Shown here: positions 35,004-43,806 of the stretch, piece by piece
Position numbering within the stretch: the first letter of the stretch is position 1
Layout of the letters: each line of letters starts with the position of its first letter
DNA from: Roseomonas gilardii
GTDB lineage: Bacteria > Pseudomonadota > Alphaproteobacteria > Acetobacterales > Acetobacteraceae
Assembly: GCF_001941945.1 (NCBI RefSeq)
Contig: NZ_CP015583.1
Coordinates: forward strand, 1,167,001 to 1,231,000
Length of the DNA stretch: 64,000 bases
Direction: 5' to 3'
The notes under the pieces: generated by a model
The model's database searches: none
Seen by the model: only the letters and a program-made list of their open reading frames with translations
Told to the model about the DNA's origin: nothing
Translations under genes and position numbers: made by a program

Positions 35004-35774
35004 ATGCGATGGATGGTGCGGCCGCTCCTGGCCGGCTGCCTGGCTTTCCTGGCGGCCTTCCCGGCCCCGGCCCAGCCGGCAACTCCGCCCAACTGCCGCG
35101 GTACGGTCTATCTGACCATCGACACGGGTTGGTCGCGGGAGGCCGAGCAGATCGCGGCGGTGCTGCGGCGCCGTGGGGTGCGGGCCACGCTTTTCGTGGC
35201 GGACGAGCCGACCTTCCGTGGCGACCGGACCCTCGGCCCGGAATGGGCCGCGTTCTGGCGCGCGCGGGCGGCGGAGGGGCATGTCTTCGCCAGCCACACC
35301 TGGCGGCACTGGTACTTCACCGGCGATCCCGGCCTGGGGAAGGTGCGCTATGCCTCCCGCCAGCGGGACGGTGGCGCCACGGTGCTGGATGGCCCGGCGC
35401 TCTGCGAGGAGCTGCGCCGCCCGGTCGAGCGGCTGCGCGAGATGGTGCCGGAGGCGGTGGTGCTGCCGCTCTGGCGCGCGCCCGGTGGGCGCACCACGCC
35501 CAACGCCCTGGCCCTCGCGCGGCAATGCGGCCTGCGCCACCAGGGATGGAGCGCCAACGGCTTCCTGGGCGACGAGCTGGACAGCGACCGCACCCCGAAC
35601 GCCGCGCTGCTGGACCGGGCCCTGGGCTCCGTGCGCGATGGCGAGGTGATGCTGATGCACTGGGGCGTGCGCTCGCGGCGCGATCCCTTCGCCGGGGTTC
35701 TGGAGCCGCTGATCGCTGGCTTGCAGGAGAAGGGGTTCTGCTTCGCGACTCTGCCTGTCACGGGGAAGGACTGA
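35004..35774 (+). CDS. Exported polysaccharide deacetylase (NodB homology)
   Basis: 256-aa secreted protein with an N-terminal signal peptide (MVRPLLAGCLAFLAAFPAPA). NodB motifs are TIDTGW (motif 1, with Thr where the second Asp of TFDDG normally binds metal), SHTWRHW (H-x3-H) and WRAPGGR (motif 3). It probably removes acetyl groups from a cell-envelope glycan; the Asp-to-Thr change is shared by some family branches. It is the second gene after the beta-propeller protein and is likely co-expressed. Confidence 0.82.
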   Translation: MRWMVRPLLAGCLAFLAAFPAPAQPATPPNCRGTVYLTIDTGWSREAEQIAAVLRRRGVRATLFVADEPTFRGDRTLGPEWAAFWRARAAEGHVFASHTWRHWYFTGDPGLGKVRYASRQRDGGATVLDGPALCEELRRPVERLREMVPEAVVLPLWRAPGGRTTPNALALARQCGLRHQGWSANGFLGDELDSDRTPNAALLDRALGSVRDGEVMLMHWGVRSRRDPFAGVLEPLIAGLQEKGFCFATLPVTGKD

Positions 35775-35850
35775 AGGAGGCCCGTTCCCCGACCGGCCAA
35801 TCGGGCCATCGCGCATGGCCTTCCCGATACGGTGGCGTTACGCTCATGCC

Positions 35851-36792
35851 ATGCTCGACACGCTGACCGCTGCGCTGGACGGCGCCACCGGCTGGTTCTT
35901 CGCCACGATCCTGCAGCCCGGCCTCTATGCGGCGGGGCTGATGGGGTGGGAGGAGGAGGCCTATCGCTGGGCGGGCTTCCTGCTGCTGGGGCTGCTGCAG
36001 GTGGTGGTCGTCTATCTCGTCTGCCGGCCGCTGGAGGCCTGGCAGCCGGTGGAACCGCGCCGCGACCGCCGCGCCATCCGCACCGACGTCCTCTACACGC
36101 TGCTGGCGCGGCTCGGCATCCTGCCGCTCATCGCCTTCGCGCTCTTCACGGGCGTCGAATCGCGGCTCAGCGGCTGGCTGGCGGAGACGGGCTATGTCTC
36201 CCCCTCGCTGGAGGTGCTGTTCCCGCCGCTGCGCGACTGGCCGGTGCTGACTTTCCTGCTCTATGTCGTGGTGCTGGATTTCGGCGAGTACTGGCGCCAC
36301 CGGCTGCAGCACGCCCTGCCCTGGTGGTGGGCACTACACTCGATCCATCACGCGCAGACGCAGATGACCTTCTGGACGGATGACCGCAACCACGTCATCG
36401 ACGACCTGATCGGGGCGGCCTGGGTCGGCGCCATCGCGCTCGCGATCGGCATCCCGCCGGAACAGTTCCCGCTGGCCGTGCTGATCCTGCGCCTCGCCGA
36501 GGCCATGTCGCACGCCAACATCCGGCTGTCCTTCGGGCACCTCGGGGAGAGGCTGGTGGTGTCGCCGCGTTTCCACCGGCTGCATCACGGCGTGCTCGCG
36601 GAAGGCGAGGCGGGGCGCAACTTCGCCGTGCTTTTCCCGGTCTGGGACTGGATCTTCGGCACCGCGGACTGGCGGCGCGATCATTTCCCCGTCACCGGCG
36701 ATCCGGATGCGCCGCCCGGCTTCGTGCAGGGCGGCTGGTGGCGGCACCAGGTGGACGGCACGCGCCGCTTCTGGCGCGCCCTGCGTAGCTGA
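35851..36792 (+). CDS. Fatty acid hydroxylase / sterol desaturase family membrane protein
   Basis: 313-aa di-iron membrane enzyme. Histidine boxes are HRLQH (near residue 151), HSIHH (near 164), HVIDD and HRLHHG (near 245). Four or more hydrophobic segments precede and surround them. Such enzymes hydroxylate fatty acids or lipids, possibly hopanoid or ornithine lipids in this group; the substrate is not determined. The start at 35851 is used; an in-frame ATG lies 12 codons earlier. Confidence 0.85.
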   Translation: MLDTLTAALDGATGWFFATILQPGLYAAGLMGWEEEAYRWAGFLLLGLLQVVVVYLVCRPLEAWQPVEPRRDRRAIRTDVLYTLLARLGILPLIAFALFTGVESRLSGWLAETGYVSPSLEVLFPPLRDWPVLTFLLYVVVLDFGEYWRHRLQHALPWWWALHSIHHAQTQMTFWTDDRNHVIDDLIGAAWVGAIALAIGIPPEQFPLAVLILRLAEAMSHANIRLSFGHLGERLVVSPRFHRLHHGVLAEGEAGRNFAVLFPVWDWIFGTADWRRDHFPVTGDPDAPPGFVQGGWWRHQVDGTRRFWRALRS

Positions 36793-36858
36793 GGCGGGGT
36801 GGCTGAGGCGGGAGCCGGGCGATCCCGGGGATTCCCGGCGCCTCGCGTGGCCGGGCGG

Positions 36859-36902
36859 TGCCGTAACGAGACGGCGCTGCAACCATTCCGCCACGGTGAC
36901 GC
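36859..36902 (-). other. tRNA-Leu-like 5' fragment (D-arm and anticodon-arm relic)
   Basis: On the minus strand, TGGCGGAATGGTTGCAGCGC reads like the D-arm of a tRNA-Leu (stem GCG/CGC). It is followed by GCCGT-loop-ACGGC in the anticodon-arm position. No T-arm and no matching 3' acceptor strand were found, and the loop has six bases. It is probably a relic or a chance likeness. Confidence 0.3.
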
Positions 36903-37070
36903 TTGCTGCGTCATCGCACCGGCCCATGGCAGCGCGATTCCCTCAAAGGCGCGGCCGCCTGCAGCTTTCGCCATCCCGGCGGAGGGCGGGGCGATCCTGG
37001 CCCGGGGATTGCCTGTCCTGTTACGGAACCACCGAGATGCGGCCGCCACGCCGCGGGAGACGACACGTCC

Positions 37071-37895
37071 ATGCTGATCCGTGCCGGCTACAACCTTGCC
37101 TTCGAATGCCCTTCCGCGACCCCGATGCTGTTGCTGATCAATGTGGTGCCGGACCGCGAGCCGGATCTGCGTTCCCCGGTCGCCGTGCAGTTCCATTCCA
37201 CCAGCGGCCAGTCCGTGCCCTGGCGCATGTACCGGGACGGGTTCAACAACGTCGTCACCCGCATCGTCGCACCCCCGGGGCGGTTGACCATCTCGGCGGA
37301 TTTCCTGGTGCAGGACAGCGGCCTGCTCGATCCGGTCGTGCCGGATGCCGTGCAGCACCCCGTGGACGAACTGCCGGACGATGTCCTCGTCTTCCTGCTC
37401 GGCAGCCGGTACTGCGAGACGGACAAGCTCTCCAACCTCGCCTGGTCGCTCTTCGGCCAGACGAAGCCGGGCTGGGAGAGGGTGCAGGCGATCGTGGACT
37501 ACGCGCACCGGCGCATCCAGTTCGGCTACCAGTATGCGCGCGCCACCAAGACGGCCTGGGAGGCGCATGAGGAAAGGCAGGGCGTCTGCCGGGACTTCAC
37601 GCATCTCGCGGTGGCCCTGTGCCGCTGCATGAACATCCCCGCGCGCTACGTGACCGGGTATCTGGGCGATATCGGCGTGCCGCCGGTGCCGGACCCGATG
37701 GATTTCTCGGCCTGGTTCGAGGTCTATCTCAGCGGCCGCTGGCACACCTTCGACGCCCGCCACAACAAGCCGCGCATCGGGCGCATCCTGATGGCGCGGG
37801 GCCGGGATGCGACGGATGTGGCGATCTCCACCTCCTTCGGCACCGCCTGGCTGGCGCAGTTCGAGGTGATCACGGAGGAGGTGCCCGGAGGATAA
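37071..37895 (+). CDS. Transglutaminase-like family protein
   Basis: 274-aa cytoplasmic protein. The cysteine-protease-like core begins at about residue 130. The catalytic Cys is in RQGVCRDFTHLAVALCR, the His in the segment AWFEVYLSGRWHTFDARHN, and the Asp in FDARHNKPRIGR. This family (with an N-terminal bacterial transglutaminase-like domain) is often coded near proteins of amide-bond metabolism; its substrates are mostly unknown. The 278 bases before it hold no gene except a tRNA-like fragment. Confidence 0.82.
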   Translation: MLIRAGYNLAFECPSATPMLLLINVVPDREPDLRSPVAVQFHSTSGQSVPWRMYRDGFNNVVTRIVAPPGRLTISADFLVQDSGLLDPVVPDAVQHPVDELPDDVLVFLLGSRYCETDKLSNLAWSLFGQTKPGWERVQAIVDYAHRRIQFGYQYARATKTAWEAHEERQGVCRDFTHLAVALCRCMNIPARYVTGYLGDIGVPPVPDPMDFSAWFEVYLSGRWHTFDARHNKPRIGRILMARGRDATDVAISTSFGTAWLAQFEVITEEVPGG

Positions 37896-38000
37896 TCCCG
37901 GGAGGGGGCCGCCGGGGGGGAGAACCCCGGGGCCCGGCCTTTCCACAGCCCGGTCCGGAGCCAGGAAACCGGGGCATCCCCGGCGGGCGGCCGGGCCGGT
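37896..38000. other. Start of a 715-base gap (to 38610) that holds one small ORF
   Basis: Apart from the small ORF at 38001-38135 and the half-site at 38432, nothing is supported in this gap. An AT-rich block at about 38430-38480 probably carries the promoter of the downstream GntR gene. Confidence 0.4.
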
Positions 38001-38135
38001 TCAGCGCGGCCCGCCCGGCTTGTCGGATGGGCCGCAGCCGCAATCCCGGGAATCCGGCGGCGGTGGTGGCGAGGCAGTTTGCGCGCTGGCGAGGCAGGGC
38101 AGCAGCAGGATCAGGGCAAGCACGAAGGCAGGCAT
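38001..38135 (-). CDS. Small exported Pro/Cys-rich peptide
   Basis: 44-aa ORF with a clear signal peptide (FVLALILLLPCLASA) and a tail PPPPPDSRDCGCG. A longer frame upstream has no family signal. The upstream purine match is weak. I do not recognise the family; it could be a short secreted or lipid-linked peptide. Confidence 0.4.
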   Translation of the reverse strand: MPAFVLALILLLPCLASAQTASPPPPPDSRDCGCGPSDKPGGPR

Positions 38136-38431
38136 GGGAGGTCCCGGTTGCCGTGGCTGGTGCAGGCTAGGGCGGATCGCCGCAGGAAGGCATCCCGAAT
38201 CCACGCCGTGAGCGAAAGTCCAGCGTGTTTCGGGAGGGGAGAGGATATCACGGAAATTATGGGTGACGACGCTGGGTCCGAGAACCGTCCGGCCGGGAAC
38301 ACGGCAAAGCCGTATTGTCCACCCCCGGTCCGCGCTCGTCAGGACCCAGCGCCGTCCCCTGTGTTTCCTATCCCTAAACTCGGCCCGTCTTCGGTTACCG
38401 ATGGCGATGATCATACAGGCTCTAATGTCTT

Positions 38432-38440
38432 ATACAAGAT
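38432..38440. promoter_or_regulatory. Half-site ATACAAGAT identical to the 2187-2210 operator arm
   Basis: The 9-mer ATACAAGAT recurs here inside the imperfect palindrome TCTTATACAAGA, about 170 bases before the GntR/UTRA start. It may be a second target of an FCD-type GntR regulator. Confidence 0.35.
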
Positions 38441-38610
38441 GCCGTGATGATTTTTTCTGTATCGTTACGAAACTTTTTAAAGCCCCTTGCGAGGGATTGG
38501 ACGCGCCCGCGGCCCAAGGGCCGGTCGGGAGATGCGGCGCATTGCGGCACGAAGCGTGCTACACACATAGGCTCCGAGCAACCGATGCGACGATTCGAGT
38601 TGGAGACGCA

Positions 38611-39357
38611 GTGAGCGACTTTCCGCCCTCTTCCGATGGCCGCCCCGATGCGCGGCCCCTTTATGCGCAGGTGGAGTCGATCCTGAACGCCCGCATCGCC
38701 GCCGGTGAGTGGCAACCGGGCCATGCGCTCCCTTCCGAACCCGAACTGGCGCAGGAACTGGGCGTCTCGCACGGGACGGTCCGCAAGGCGCTGGATGCGC
38801 TGGAGCGCCGGCACCTGATCGAGCGGCGCCAGGGCAAGGGCACCTTCGTGGCCCGCCAGACCAGCGAGCGGGCGCGGTTCCATTTCTTTCCGATCCGCGA
38901 TCTGCAGGGCCGGCAGGTGGAGCCGACCTCGACCGCCCTGTCCCTGGTCACAACGCCTGCGACGGAGGAGGAGCGTGCCGCCATGCACCTGCCCGCCGAT
39001 GCGCTGCTGCACCGGGTCCGGCGTCTGCGCGCCAAGGACGGCGTTCCCTTCATGCTGGACGAGACCAGCCTGCCCGCCGCCGTCTTCCCGGACTTCACCG
39101 TGCCGGCGGGGCGTGAGCCGATGGACGAGCTCTATGTCGTCTATCAGAAGCGCTATGGCGTGACGGTGGTGCGGTCGGAGGAGCTGCTGAGCGCCGACGG
39201 GGCCTCGCCCGAGGTCGCAGCCGTGCTGGAGATGCCGGTTGGCGCACCCGTGCTGATCATGGAGCGCCGGACCTGGGATGCGGGCGGCCGTATGGTGGAG
39301 CGCCGGACCTCCTGGCTGAACACCGCCCGGCACCGCTATGTCTCGGTGATGGAATAG
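38611..39357 (+). CDS. GntR family transcriptional regulator with UTRA domain (HutC type)
   Basis: 248-aa regulator starting at GTG, with TGGAG upstream. The winged helix (about residues 15-80) includes LPSEPELAQELGVSHGTVRKALDALERR. The UTRA effector domain (about 95-240) has LLHRVRRLRAKDGVPFMLDE and YVVYQKRYGVTVVRSEE. No target operon is adjacent: the following gene is convergent. The ligand is unknown. Confidence 0.87.
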   Translation: MSDFPPSSDGRPDARPLYAQVESILNARIAAGEWQPGHALPSEPELAQELGVSHGTVRKALDALERRHLIERRQGKGTFVARQTSERARFHFFPIRDLQGRQVEPTSTALSLVTTPATEEERAAMHLPADALLHRVRRLRAKDGVPFMLDETSLPAAVFPDFTVPAGREPMDELYVVYQKRYGVTVVRSEELLSADGASPEVAAVLEMPVGAPVLIMERRTWDAGGRMVERRTSWLNTARHRYVSVME

Positions 39358-39384
39358 GGCGGCTTCGCCCCGGGGGCGCAGCCT

Positions 39385-41445
39385 TCACGGCCCGGGCGGG
39401 ATTTCCTGCGGAGCCTCCGCCCGCCCCTGGAAATCCACCGTGCCGGAGGGCGCCCCCGGCATCAGCATAGGCGGCAGGGCCGGCTCTTCGCAGCGTGGCA
39501 GCAGGATCCGCACCGTGGTGCCCTCGCCCGGCCGGCTGTCGATCGTGAGCCGGCCGCCGCAGCCTTCCGCGAAGCGCCGCGCCATCGCCAGCCCGAGCCC
39601 GGTGCCGCGGCCGGCGGGCTTGGTGGTGAAGAAGGGTTCCGTGGCATGGGCCAGCACCTCCGGCGCCATGCCCTGGCCGTTATCCGCGACCTCGATGGCC
39701 ACCATGTCCCCCGCCATCGCCTGATCCATCCCCGAGGCGTTCGGGGCGGGCCGGTTCATCAGCCGGATGCGTACCAGCCCCCTCGGCAGCGTTCGTCCCG
39801 GCTGCCGTTCCGCGATGGCGTCGCGCGCGTTGATCACCAGGTTCAGCAGGGCGCTCTCCAGTTCCGCCGGCTCCGCCTTCACCGGCCAAAGGCCGGGCGG
39901 CAGACAGGTCTCCAGCCGCATCCCAGGAGCCAGGGAACGGTGCAGCAGATCCTCCATGCCGTGCAGCAGCCCCGGCAGGCAGACCTTCTCATGCACGGTT
40001 GCCTCCCGCCGGGAGAAGGCGAGCAGACGCCGCGCCAGGGCGGCGGCACGGTCGGCGCCTTCCCCGGCGCGGCACAGGGCGCGCTCGGCCCGGGCGGGAT
40101 CGCGCCGGGCGATGTCGAGATTGCCCTTCACCACCATCAGGAAGTTGTTGAAGTCGTGCGCGACCCCGGCGGCGATCTGGCCCAGCGCCTCCATGCGCTG
40201 GGACTGCCGAAGGGCTTCCTCCGCCTGGCGCCGGGCGGTGATGTCGGTCAGCCCGGCCAGGATGCGGACGGTGCTGCCGCTGGCATCCCGCTCGACCCGC
40301 GCCGAAAGCAGGACATGAACCACACCGCCGTCGCGGTGGAGGAAGTCATAGGCCACGCCGCGCAGCTCCCGCTGCCGCAGGACCCCCTCCCATCCGCCAT
40401 CCGCGAAGCGCCGGGCGCAGTCCGGGCCCATGAAGCGGGCGAGGGGTTGGCCCAGCACCTCCCGGCGCATCCGGCCGAGCAGCTCCAGCCAGGCATCGCT
40501 CACCTGCTCGATGGCGCCGTTGCCATCGAGCACGCAGAGCGGCAGCGGGCTGCGCCGGTACAGGATCCGCAGCCGCTTCTCACTCAGGCGCAGGGCCCCG
40601 GCCTCGCGCTGCGCCGCCTCGCTGATCCGCCGTGCCAGGAAGCAGAAGGTCAGCACCACGCCGAGCAGCAGCAGGGTCCCCGCCACCAGCATGGCGGCCA
40701 GCAGGCCCGGCATCGCCTCGCCCAGCTCCCGCAGCATGACGAAGTCCAGCCAGTGCGACAGGTGCGCCTCCATGACGGGATGCACCAGCGCCAGGCAACA
40801 GGCGGGCGGCATCGCCAGCAGGAAGCGCAGTGGCGGTTCCCGCGGCGGCCGCCGGGCCAGGTGGAACAGCAGGGCCAGGCCGGCCGTGGCGATCAGCCAC
40901 GCCGGGAACAGGGTGCGGGGCGCGTCATCCGGCGGCAGGGTGGACAGGGCGAGCGAGCTCAGCCGGCAGCCGGCGAGGAGGCCGGCGCCAAGCAGCAGCG
41001 CACCGCCCAGGGGGCGCCAGGCTTCCCGCCAGCCGGGCCCTTCCGCCCCGGGCGCGGCGGGATGGCCCAGGGCCAGGGCGACGCCGGGGAGCGCCGCGAG
41101 AAGCGGCAGGGCCAGCGACAGGGTGGCGGGGAGAGGGCGGATGTCCGGCAGGCCATCCGGTAGGCTCAGCAGGGTCGGCACCACCATCATCGACCACAGG
41201 CCGAGGCCGAGCGTGCCGGAGATGGTGGCGTACCAGACCCGCCGCGCCCAGGGATCGCCGGCCGGGCCGCTGCCGACCTCGCCGGATGGATCGGCGGACG
41301 GGCCGACGGGATGGCCCTGGGGTTGGCCCTGGGGTTGGCCCTGGGGCTGAAAAGGGGCATCCGGCGAGGCGCGGAGCCGCTCCGCGAGTTCCAGGGCGGT
41401 GTAGCAGAGGCCGAAGGCGATCAGGATGGCGAGCAGCAGCGGCAT
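39385..41445 (-). CDS. Membrane-bound PAS sensor histidine kinase
   Basis: 686-aa kinase. The N-terminus has about eight hydrophobic segments (residues 1-285) around a Gln-Pro-Gly repeat loop. A PAS domain (about 300-420) is followed by an H-box GVAHDFNNFLMVVKGN (phospho-His near residue 445), N-box NLVINARDAI, G1-box ADNGQGM, F-box FFTTKP and G2-box GTGLGLAM. The kinase belongs to the NtrB/hybrid-like HATPase group. No response-regulator gene is adjacent. The start at 41445 is chosen because it begins the first membrane segment; earlier ATGs exist. Confidence 0.85.
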   Translation of the reverse strand: MPLLLAILIAFGLCYTALELAERLRASPDAPFQPQGQPQGQPQGHPVGPSADPSGEVGSGPAGDPWARRVWYATISGTLGLGLWSMMVVPTLLSLPDGLPDIRPLPATLSLALPLLAALPGVALALGHPAAPGAEGPGWREAWRPLGGALLLGAGLLAGCRLSSLALSTLPPDDAPRTLFPAWLIATAGLALLFHLARRPPREPPLRFLLAMPPACCLALVHPVMEAHLSHWLDFVMLRELGEAMPGLLAAMLVAGTLLLLGVVLTFCFLARRISEAAQREAGALRLSEKRLRILYRRSPLPLCVLDGNGAIEQVSDAWLELLGRMRREVLGQPLARFMGPDCARRFADGGWEGVLRQRELRGVAYDFLHRDGGVVHVLLSARVERDASGSTVRILAGLTDITARRQAEEALRQSQRMEALGQIAAGVAHDFNNFLMVVKGNLDIARRDPARAERALCRAGEGADRAAALARRLLAFSRREATVHEKVCLPGLLHGMEDLLHRSLAPGMRLETCLPPGLWPVKAEPAELESALLNLVINARDAIAERQPGRTLPRGLVRIRLMNRPAPNASGMDQAMAGDMVAIEVADNGQGMAPEVLAHATEPFFTTKPAGRGTGLGLAMARRFAEGCGGRLTIDSRPGEGTTVRILLPRCEEPALPPMLMPGAPSGTVDFQGRAEAPQEIPPGP
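41312..41347. repeat. Three in-frame 12-bp tandem repeats in the kinase gene
   Basis: TGGCCCTGGGGT is repeated three times (the last copy ends C) and encodes the Gln-Pro-Gln-Gly linker near residues 33-45. A site for slippage that would change loop length by four residues. Confidence 0.7.
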
Positions 41446-41883
41446 GTCAGCGGCCCCGGGCGACCCCTCCGGCCACCGCATGACACGGCCGGCCATCCTG
41501 TCTCACCGGAATGACAGGCAGCCGCGCCCTGGTATGAAGGCGCATTGCCGCCCCCGCCTGGGGCAGTTTCAACCGCAACGTGACATTCCTCCATTTCCCC
41601 TATTCTTGCACGCGAGTGTCGTAGGTCCAGAAGAAATTCCGGATGTGGAAAGGAATTTCGCGGTCCCTCCCCCGGCGGGCGGAGGGCGGGGTGGGATGCA
41701 GGCATTCGCAGGTGACGCCATCGCCACATTTCCGCCATCCGGCGATGTGGCCTAGGATGGCACCGGATGGACGGTCGCGGCGCGGCCGGTGACCGGGCGG
41801 CGCCCGCCTTCCGGCAACCGGCTCAGGCCGCCGGCAGCCGGATCTGGCACCGGCGCGGCCGCGTTCCATTTGTAAGTGTTCCA
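41446..41883. other. Divergent intergenic region before cysE
   Basis: 438 bases without a supported gene. One inverted repeat is seen: GCCACAT (41723-41729) and ATGTGGC (41745-41751). It contains the promoters of the kinase and of cysE. Confidence 0.45.
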
Positions 41884-42756
41884 ATGGCCACGAGTACCCC
41901 CGCCATGCGATCCAACTGCGTTGTGCTGCGGCCCGAATCCCCGTCCCGTATCGCCCCCGGGCCGGATGCTCCGGCCCTGGACCTCTGGTCGCGCCTCTGC
42001 CGGGACGCGAGCGGCGCGGCGGCGAGCGACCCGATCCTGGCGCAGCCGATGGCCGTCGCGGTGCTGCGCCATTCCTCCTTCCCGCAGGCATTGGGCCACC
42101 GGATCGCGCGCAAGCTCGCCGATGCCGAGCTGGATGCGACCGCCCTGGCGGGCCTGGCCTGCGAGGCCTTCTTCGCCGATCCCGACATCGTCGCGGCGGC
42201 CTCCATCGACCTGCTGGCGGTGCGCGACCGCGATCCGGCCTGCCCGGACCTCCTGACGCCCTTCCTGCATTTCAAGGGCTATCTCGCCCTCCAGGCGCAG
42301 CGCGTGGCGCATTCGCTCTGGCTGGCCGGGCGGCAGCACCTCGCGCTCTATATGCAGAGCCGCAGCGCCGAGGTCTTCGCCGTGGACATCCACCCGGCGG
42401 CCTGCATGGGCAAGGGCATCCTCCTCGACCACGGGACGGGCGTGGTGATCGGGGAAACGGCGGTGGTGGAGGACGACGTGTCACTGCTCCAGGGCGTGAC
42501 GCTGGGCGGCACCGGCAAGCATCATGGCGACCGCCACCCCAAGGTGCGGCGCGGCGTGCTGATCGGCGCCGGCGCCAAGATCCTGGGCAATATCGAGATC
42601 GGGGAGGGCGCCAAGGTCGGCGCCGGCTCCGTCGTGCTGCACGCGGTGGCGCCCTATACCACCGTGGCCGGGGCGCCGGCCAAGCCGGTGGGGCGGAACA
42701 CCACCTTCCCGGGCCTGACCATGGACCAGACGCTGCAGCCCGACTACTCCATCTGA
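41884..42756 (+). CDS. cysE: Serine O-acetyltransferase
   Basis: 290-aa enzyme that acetylates serine with acetyl-CoA, the first step of cysteine biosynthesis. The helical N-terminal SATase domain is followed by a left-handed beta-helix of hexapeptide repeats with the signature VDIHPAACMGKGILLDHGTGVVIGE (split as VDIHPAACMGKG and LDHGTGVVIGE), LLQGVTLGGTGK and GVLIGAGAKILGNIEIG. The catalytic His and Asp are in DHGTG and the D-x-H-P pair. The start at 41884 is preferred; upstream in-frame sequence is not conserved in character. Confidence 0.9.
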   Translation: MATSTPAMRSNCVVLRPESPSRIAPGPDAPALDLWSRLCRDASGAAASDPILAQPMAVAVLRHSSFPQALGHRIARKLADAELDATALAGLACEAFFADPDIVAAASIDLLAVRDRDPACPDLLTPFLHFKGYLALQAQRVAHSLWLAGRQHLALYMQSRSAEVFAVDIHPAACMGKGILLDHGTGVVIGETAVVEDDVSLLQGVTLGGTGKHHGDRHPKVRRGVLIGAGAKILGNIEIGEGAKVGAGSVVLHAVAPYTTVAGAPAKPVGRNTTFPGLTMDQTLQPDYSI

Positions 42757-42773
42757 TCCGTCCGGCGGGCCTT

Positions 42774-42804
42774 CCTGGCCGCCCCGGAGGGCGGAGCGGC
42801 CAGG
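42774..42804. terminator. Hairpin between cysE and the PRC-barrel gene
   Basis: CCTGGCCGC (42774-42782) pairs with GCGGCCAGG (42796-42804), nine perfect pairs with a further CCC/GGG pairing inside. It is followed by GAAAAG, not a T-run, on the plus strand. It sits between convergent genes. Confidence 0.5.
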
Positions 42805-42816
42805 GAAAAGCCGCCG

Positions 42817-43191
42817 TCAGTCGTGGTAGTCGATGGCCGGCAGGCTGGAGAGTTCCGCCCTGGTCATGTTCAGCGTCACGCGCCGTTCCCCGGCGGTGAG
42901 GCTCAGCTTGTCCAGCGGCACGGCGACGTATTTCGTGTTCAGCCCGAGGTCGCGCTCCACCTCGATCACCACGGTGACGATGCGGCCCGTGGACGGGTCG
43001 ATCACCAGATCCTCCACCTCGCCGACCTCGACCCGGTCGGTGGTATAGACGTCGCGGTCGATCAGCCGGTTCGCGAGCAGGTGCGACGGGTCGATGCGCT
43101 GCATGGCGGGGCTGCCCTGCGCCAGGGCGGGCGAGGGGACGGGGATGGCCAGGAAGGCCGCGGCGGCCGAGGCCAGCAGGAAGGCGCGCAT
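42817..43191 (-). CDS. Exported PRC-barrel domain protein
   Basis: 124-aa secreted protein. The signal peptide covers residues 1-24 (LLASAAAAFLAIPVPSPALA). The PRC-barrel runs from about 38 to 110, with VYTTDRVEVGEVEDLVIDPSTGRIVTVVIEV (seen as VGEVEDLVIDPSTG and IVTVVIEVERD). PRC barrels serve in RNA processing or as photosynthetic reaction-centre H subunits; exported versions of this size have no defined function. It is convergent with cysE and lies downstream of the chromate-transporter pair. Confidence 0.75.
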   Translation of the reverse strand: MRAFLLASAAAAFLAIPVPSPALAQGSPAMQRIDPSHLLANRLIDRDVYTTDRVEVGEVEDLVIDPSTGRIVTVVIEVERDLGLNTKYVAVPLDKLSLTAGERRVTLNMTRAELSSLPAIDYHD

Positions 43192-43273
43192 CTTGTTCTG
43201 TCTCCCGGTGACGTGAAGCCAGGGAACGCGTGCCGCCGGCGCCGGTTGCCCCCCGTTGCCCCCCAGGGGCGCC

Positions 43274-43801
43274 TCAGTGCCGCAGGACCAGGAAGACCAG
43301 CGCGCCCGCCGCCAGCAGCCAGAGCGGGCTCACCCGCGTCAGCACCAGCACCAGTGCCGACAGCCCCGCCACCGCCCAGGCCAGCACGCCCCCCTCGGCG
43401 GCGGAAAGCAGGGTGTAGGAGGCGGCCAGGACCATGCCGGCGGCCACCGGCGCCAAGCCGCGCTCCACCGCGATCTGCCAGCGCGCGCCCCGGTTCCGGG
43501 CCCAGACCATCGCCAGTCCATAGACCAGCAGCGAAGAGGGCACGAAGATCGCGAAGGAGGCGACCAGCGCCCCGGCCCAGCCCGCGACCTCCCATCCCAC
43601 CAGCGTGACCAGCAGGGAGCCGGGGCCGGGCGTCAGGCGGGACAGGGCGTAGAGGTCCAGGAAGCGGGCATCGCTCATCCAGCCATAGACATCGACGGAC
43701 TGGCGGTGGATGTCCGCCACCACGCTCTGGCCGCCGCCGACCGACAGGAAGGAGAGCGGCACGAAGACCAGCAGCAGGCGGAGGAGCGGGCTTTCCGGCA
43801 T
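43274..43801 (-). CDS. Half-size chromate transporter, C-terminal-type partner
   Basis: 175-aa membrane protein with about five segments. FLSVGGGQSVVADI is the chromate-ion transporter signature, and LSRLTPGPGSLLVTLVGW is conserved in the family. In most ChrA proteins two such halves are fused; here they are separate genes 5 bases apart, so a heterodimer is likely. The exported ion is chromate or another oxyanion. Confidence 0.82.
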   Translation of the reverse strand: MPESPLLRLLLVFVPLSFLSVGGGQSVVADIHRQSVDVYGWMSDARFLDLYALSRLTPGPGSLLVTLVGWEVAGWAGALVASFAIFVPSSLLVYGLAMVWARNRGARWQIAVERGLAPVAAGMVLAASYTLLSAAEGGVLAWAVAGLSALVLVLTRVSPLWLLAAGALVFLVLRH

Positions 43802-43806
43802 TGCGG

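Noticed and set aside
39646-41163. 505-codon plus frame inside the histidine kinase region
   Set aside because: Antisense to well-conserved kinase boxes; Gln/Arg-rich and without domain.
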